Shown piece by piece: positions 5,124 to 6,144 of a DNA stretch of 6,144 nucleotides. The notes beneath the pieces were generated by a model that saw only the letters and a program-made list of their open reading frames with translations, had not been told where the DNA came from and did no database searches. The number at the start of each line of letters is the position of its first letter. The first letter of the stretch is position 1. The DNA lies in NCBI GenBank assembly GCA_019236485.1, contig JAFAIY010000504.1, forward strand, positions 1 to 6,144. Direction: 5' to 3'. This DNA is from Comamonas sp. GTDB lineage: Bacteria > Pseudomonadota > Gammaproteobacteria > Burkholderiales > Burkholderiaceae_C. The translations under genes were made by a program, and so were the position numbers.

Positions 5124-5180
5124 GAACTATCAAGATTGATAGCTGCTGGCGCAGGCGGCAGTAGCGAAATTTACGGTTTT
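5124..5180 (+). repeat. Comamonadaceae-type intergenic repeat with paired hairpins
   Basis: The element begins right after the hydroxylase TGA. CTATCAA-GA-TTGATAG (5127-5142) is a 7-bp palindrome. It is followed by GCTGCTG (5142-5148) and CAGTAGC (5159-5165), a 7-bp stem with one G-T pair and a 10-nt loop. T-runs follow (5176-5181 and 5186-5191). From memory, sequences containing TTGATAGCTGCT-GCGC are common in Acidovorax and Comamonas intergenic regions. It could end the hydroxylase transcript. Confidence 0.65.
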
Positions 5181-5199
5181 TGTGCTTTTTTGTTAAAAC
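5170..5199 (+). promoter_or_regulatory. Possible promoter downstream of the hydroxylase gene
   Basis: TTTACG (5170-5175) and TAAAAC (5194-5199) are 18 bp apart and each matches four of six consensus positions. If active, this makes a leader of about 350 nt for the acyltransferase gene. The T-rich spacer could instead be the tail of a terminator. Confidence 0.3.
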
Positions 5200-5559
5200 G
5201 GCCGCGTTCCTGCGGAACTTGGTCCGCCCCGCCGTATCCGAGGTTTGGGCGTTGGCAGAATTCTGTTCAAATCGCCCGCTTCGGCCCGTCACTGGCGGGC
5301 CGCTCAAGCTGCCTGGCCCCGCTACCACACAACATTCGCGCCCTGCTTCCGAGGTTGCGCGAGCCAAAAATACGCGGTCCGGCATCCGCACCCGGCCCTG
5401 GCGCCGCGTGCATCCCAGGCCCCAGGGCCGCTGCAAACAGCTGTTACCAGCCTCTTGCGCAATTTCTGAATACTGCTTTAGCCGAGCCCAGCGCCCGGCT
5501 GCTTTTGTTCATTGCAAGCCCGGCCCGTGCCCGGGCGAAAGGAAAGGTGTCCGGTTTTG
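5181..5559. other. Gene-free stretch before the acyltransferase gene, with several hairpins
   Basis: I see no convincing gene here: open frames on both strands have no recognisable motif and no ribosome binding site. Perfect inverted repeats are GTTCC-TGC-GGAAC (5206-5218), CGGCCCG-7nt-CGGGCCG (5282-5302) and GCCCGG-7nt-CCGGGC (5518-5536). The last sits just before the acyltransferase Shine-Dalgarno sequence. A weak promoter is possible around TTACCA (5444-5449) and AATACT (5469-5474), in an AT-richer patch. The stretch may be a long 5' leader. Confidence 0.5.
5538..5547 (+). promoter_or_regulatory. Purine-rich RBS of the acyltransferase gene
   Basis: AAAGGAAAGG ends 12 nt before GTG 5560 and 9 nt before an in-frame TTG at 5557. 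The spacing leaves both starts possible. The hairpin at 5518-5536 ends one base before it and could limit or shape ribosome access. Confidence 0.5.
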
Positions 5560-6144
5560 GTGGAGTCGGCTTTCAAGCTGCGCTACAACCCTGCGCTCGA
5601 CGGTCTGCGGGGTGTGGCCATTGTGTTGGTGATCCTCTCGCATGCGCATGCGCCGCTGTTCGACGGCGCGTTCTTCGGGGTCGATCTGTTCTTCGTGCTC
5701 AGCGGTTTCCTCATCACCTCGCTGCTGCTGATGGAGTTCCAGACCCATGGCAGGCTCGATTACTGGCGCTTCTATCGCCGGCGCTTCTTCCGGCTCATGC
5801 CGGCGCTGGCCCTGTTTCTGGGCGTGTACTGCATCGTCGCGCCGTTCATCTGGCCCGAGCTGAGCGACATCTATTCGGACGCCCTGGTCTCCATCCTCTA
5901 CCTGGCCGACTACGGCATCGCCTTCTTCGACAGCCCGGACACGCTGCTGCATATGTGGTCGCTGTCGGTGGAGGAGCATTTCTATCTGCTCTGGCCGCCG
6001 CTGCTGGCGCTGTGGCTGCTGAGCACGCTGTGGCGCGTCTTCTGGGTGGCCCAGGGCCAGCAGTTCTATGAGATTTTCTTTCGCTTCGACACCCGGGCCT
6101 CGGGCCTGCTGGCCGGCGCGCTGCTGGCGGCGCTGATGCAGGAG
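5560..6144 (+). CDS. Membrane acyltransferase 3 family protein (OafA/YrhL-like), partial
   Basis: The frame is open to the window edge, giving 195 residues of an acyltransferase-3 family integral membrane protein. Family members move acetyl or other acyl groups onto sugars of lipopolysaccharide, peptidoglycan or exopolysaccharide. The start NPALDGLRGVAIVLVILSH (10-28) holds the family R-x10-H motif (Arg17, His28). FFGVDLFFVLSGFLIT (38-53) is the second signature. RRFFRLMPAL (74-83) gives the R-xxx-R motif (Arg74, Arg78), and WSLSVEEHFYLLWP (133-146) and FDTRASGLLAGALLAAL (176-192) follow. The start is GTG 5560 or TTG 5557. The segment joining the last two motifs is short (residues 147-175) and lacks the basic loop I expect there. 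Whole proteins are 350-650 residues, some with a C-terminal SGNH domain; the rest lies beyond the window. The acceptor is unknown; no glycan genes are visible. Confidence 0.9.
   Translation, partial: MESAFKLRYNPALDGLRGVAIVLVILSHAHAPLFDGAFFGVDLFFVLSGFLITSLLLMEFQTHGRLDYWRFYRRRFFRLMPALALFLGVYCIVAPFIWPELSDIYSDALVSILYLADYGIAFFDSPDTLLHMWSLSVEEHFYLLWPPLLALWLLSTLWRVFWVAQGQQFYEIFFRFDTRASGLLAGALLAALMQE

Noticed and set aside
5136..6071. Plus-strand open frame of 311 codons across the intergenic region and the acyltransferase
   Set aside because: It is out of frame with the acyltransferase motifs and has Arg/Ala-rich shadow composition. The family motifs are all in the frame starting at 5560.

Overview
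The window is GC-rich DNA with dense genes and looks like a chromosome of the Comamonadaceae (Burkholderiales; Comamonas, Delftia or Acidovorax relatives). I infer this from three things: the G/C-ending codon use, two copies of a hairpin repeat placed just after stop codons (761-840 and 2602-2690), and an 'ACTATCAAGATTGATAGCTG' element after another gene (5124-5180). From memory, both kinds of repeat are typical of that family. No insertion sequence, CRISPR array, rRNA or intact tRNA gene is visible.

Layout. A truncated flavin reductase-like gene runs off the left edge on the minus strand (1-302). It is divergent from a VOC (glyoxalase-fold) gene (374-760). The VOC gene converges on a minus-strand gene for a secreted ankyrin-repeat protein (920-2077), and a repeat element and a perfect 14-bp hairpin lie between them. 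A divergent intergenic region (2078-2358) contains a 9-bp inverted repeat and leads to four plus-strand genes: a small four-cysteine zinc-ribbon-like protein (2359-2601), a class I SAM methyltransferase (2763-3374), a DTW-domain tRNA-uridine aminocarboxypropyltransferase-like protein (3431-4294) and a membrane sterol desaturase/fatty acid hydroxylase-like protein (4362-5123). A 436-bp gene-free stretch with several hairpins follows. The window ends inside a membrane acyltransferase-3 gene (5560-6144) that has no stop codon before the edge.

Function. The genes do not form an obvious pathway; most are single-gene housekeeping or accessory units. The methyltransferase, DTW and hydroxylase genes share a strand with gaps of 56 and 67 bp, so co-transcription is possible but not shown. 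Four of the eight genes are best started at GTG.

Most notable. The DTW enzyme, which by family modifies tRNA, carries an in-frame insert of about 15 codons. The reverse complement of that insert reads as a tRNA T-arm followed by an acceptor 3' strand. Second, a strong terminator-shaped hairpin ends one base before the Shine-Dalgarno sequence of the methyltransferase gene. Third, the two post-stop repeats differ by a base-pair-preserving change in their first hairpin. I did not find a convincing new multi-gene system.
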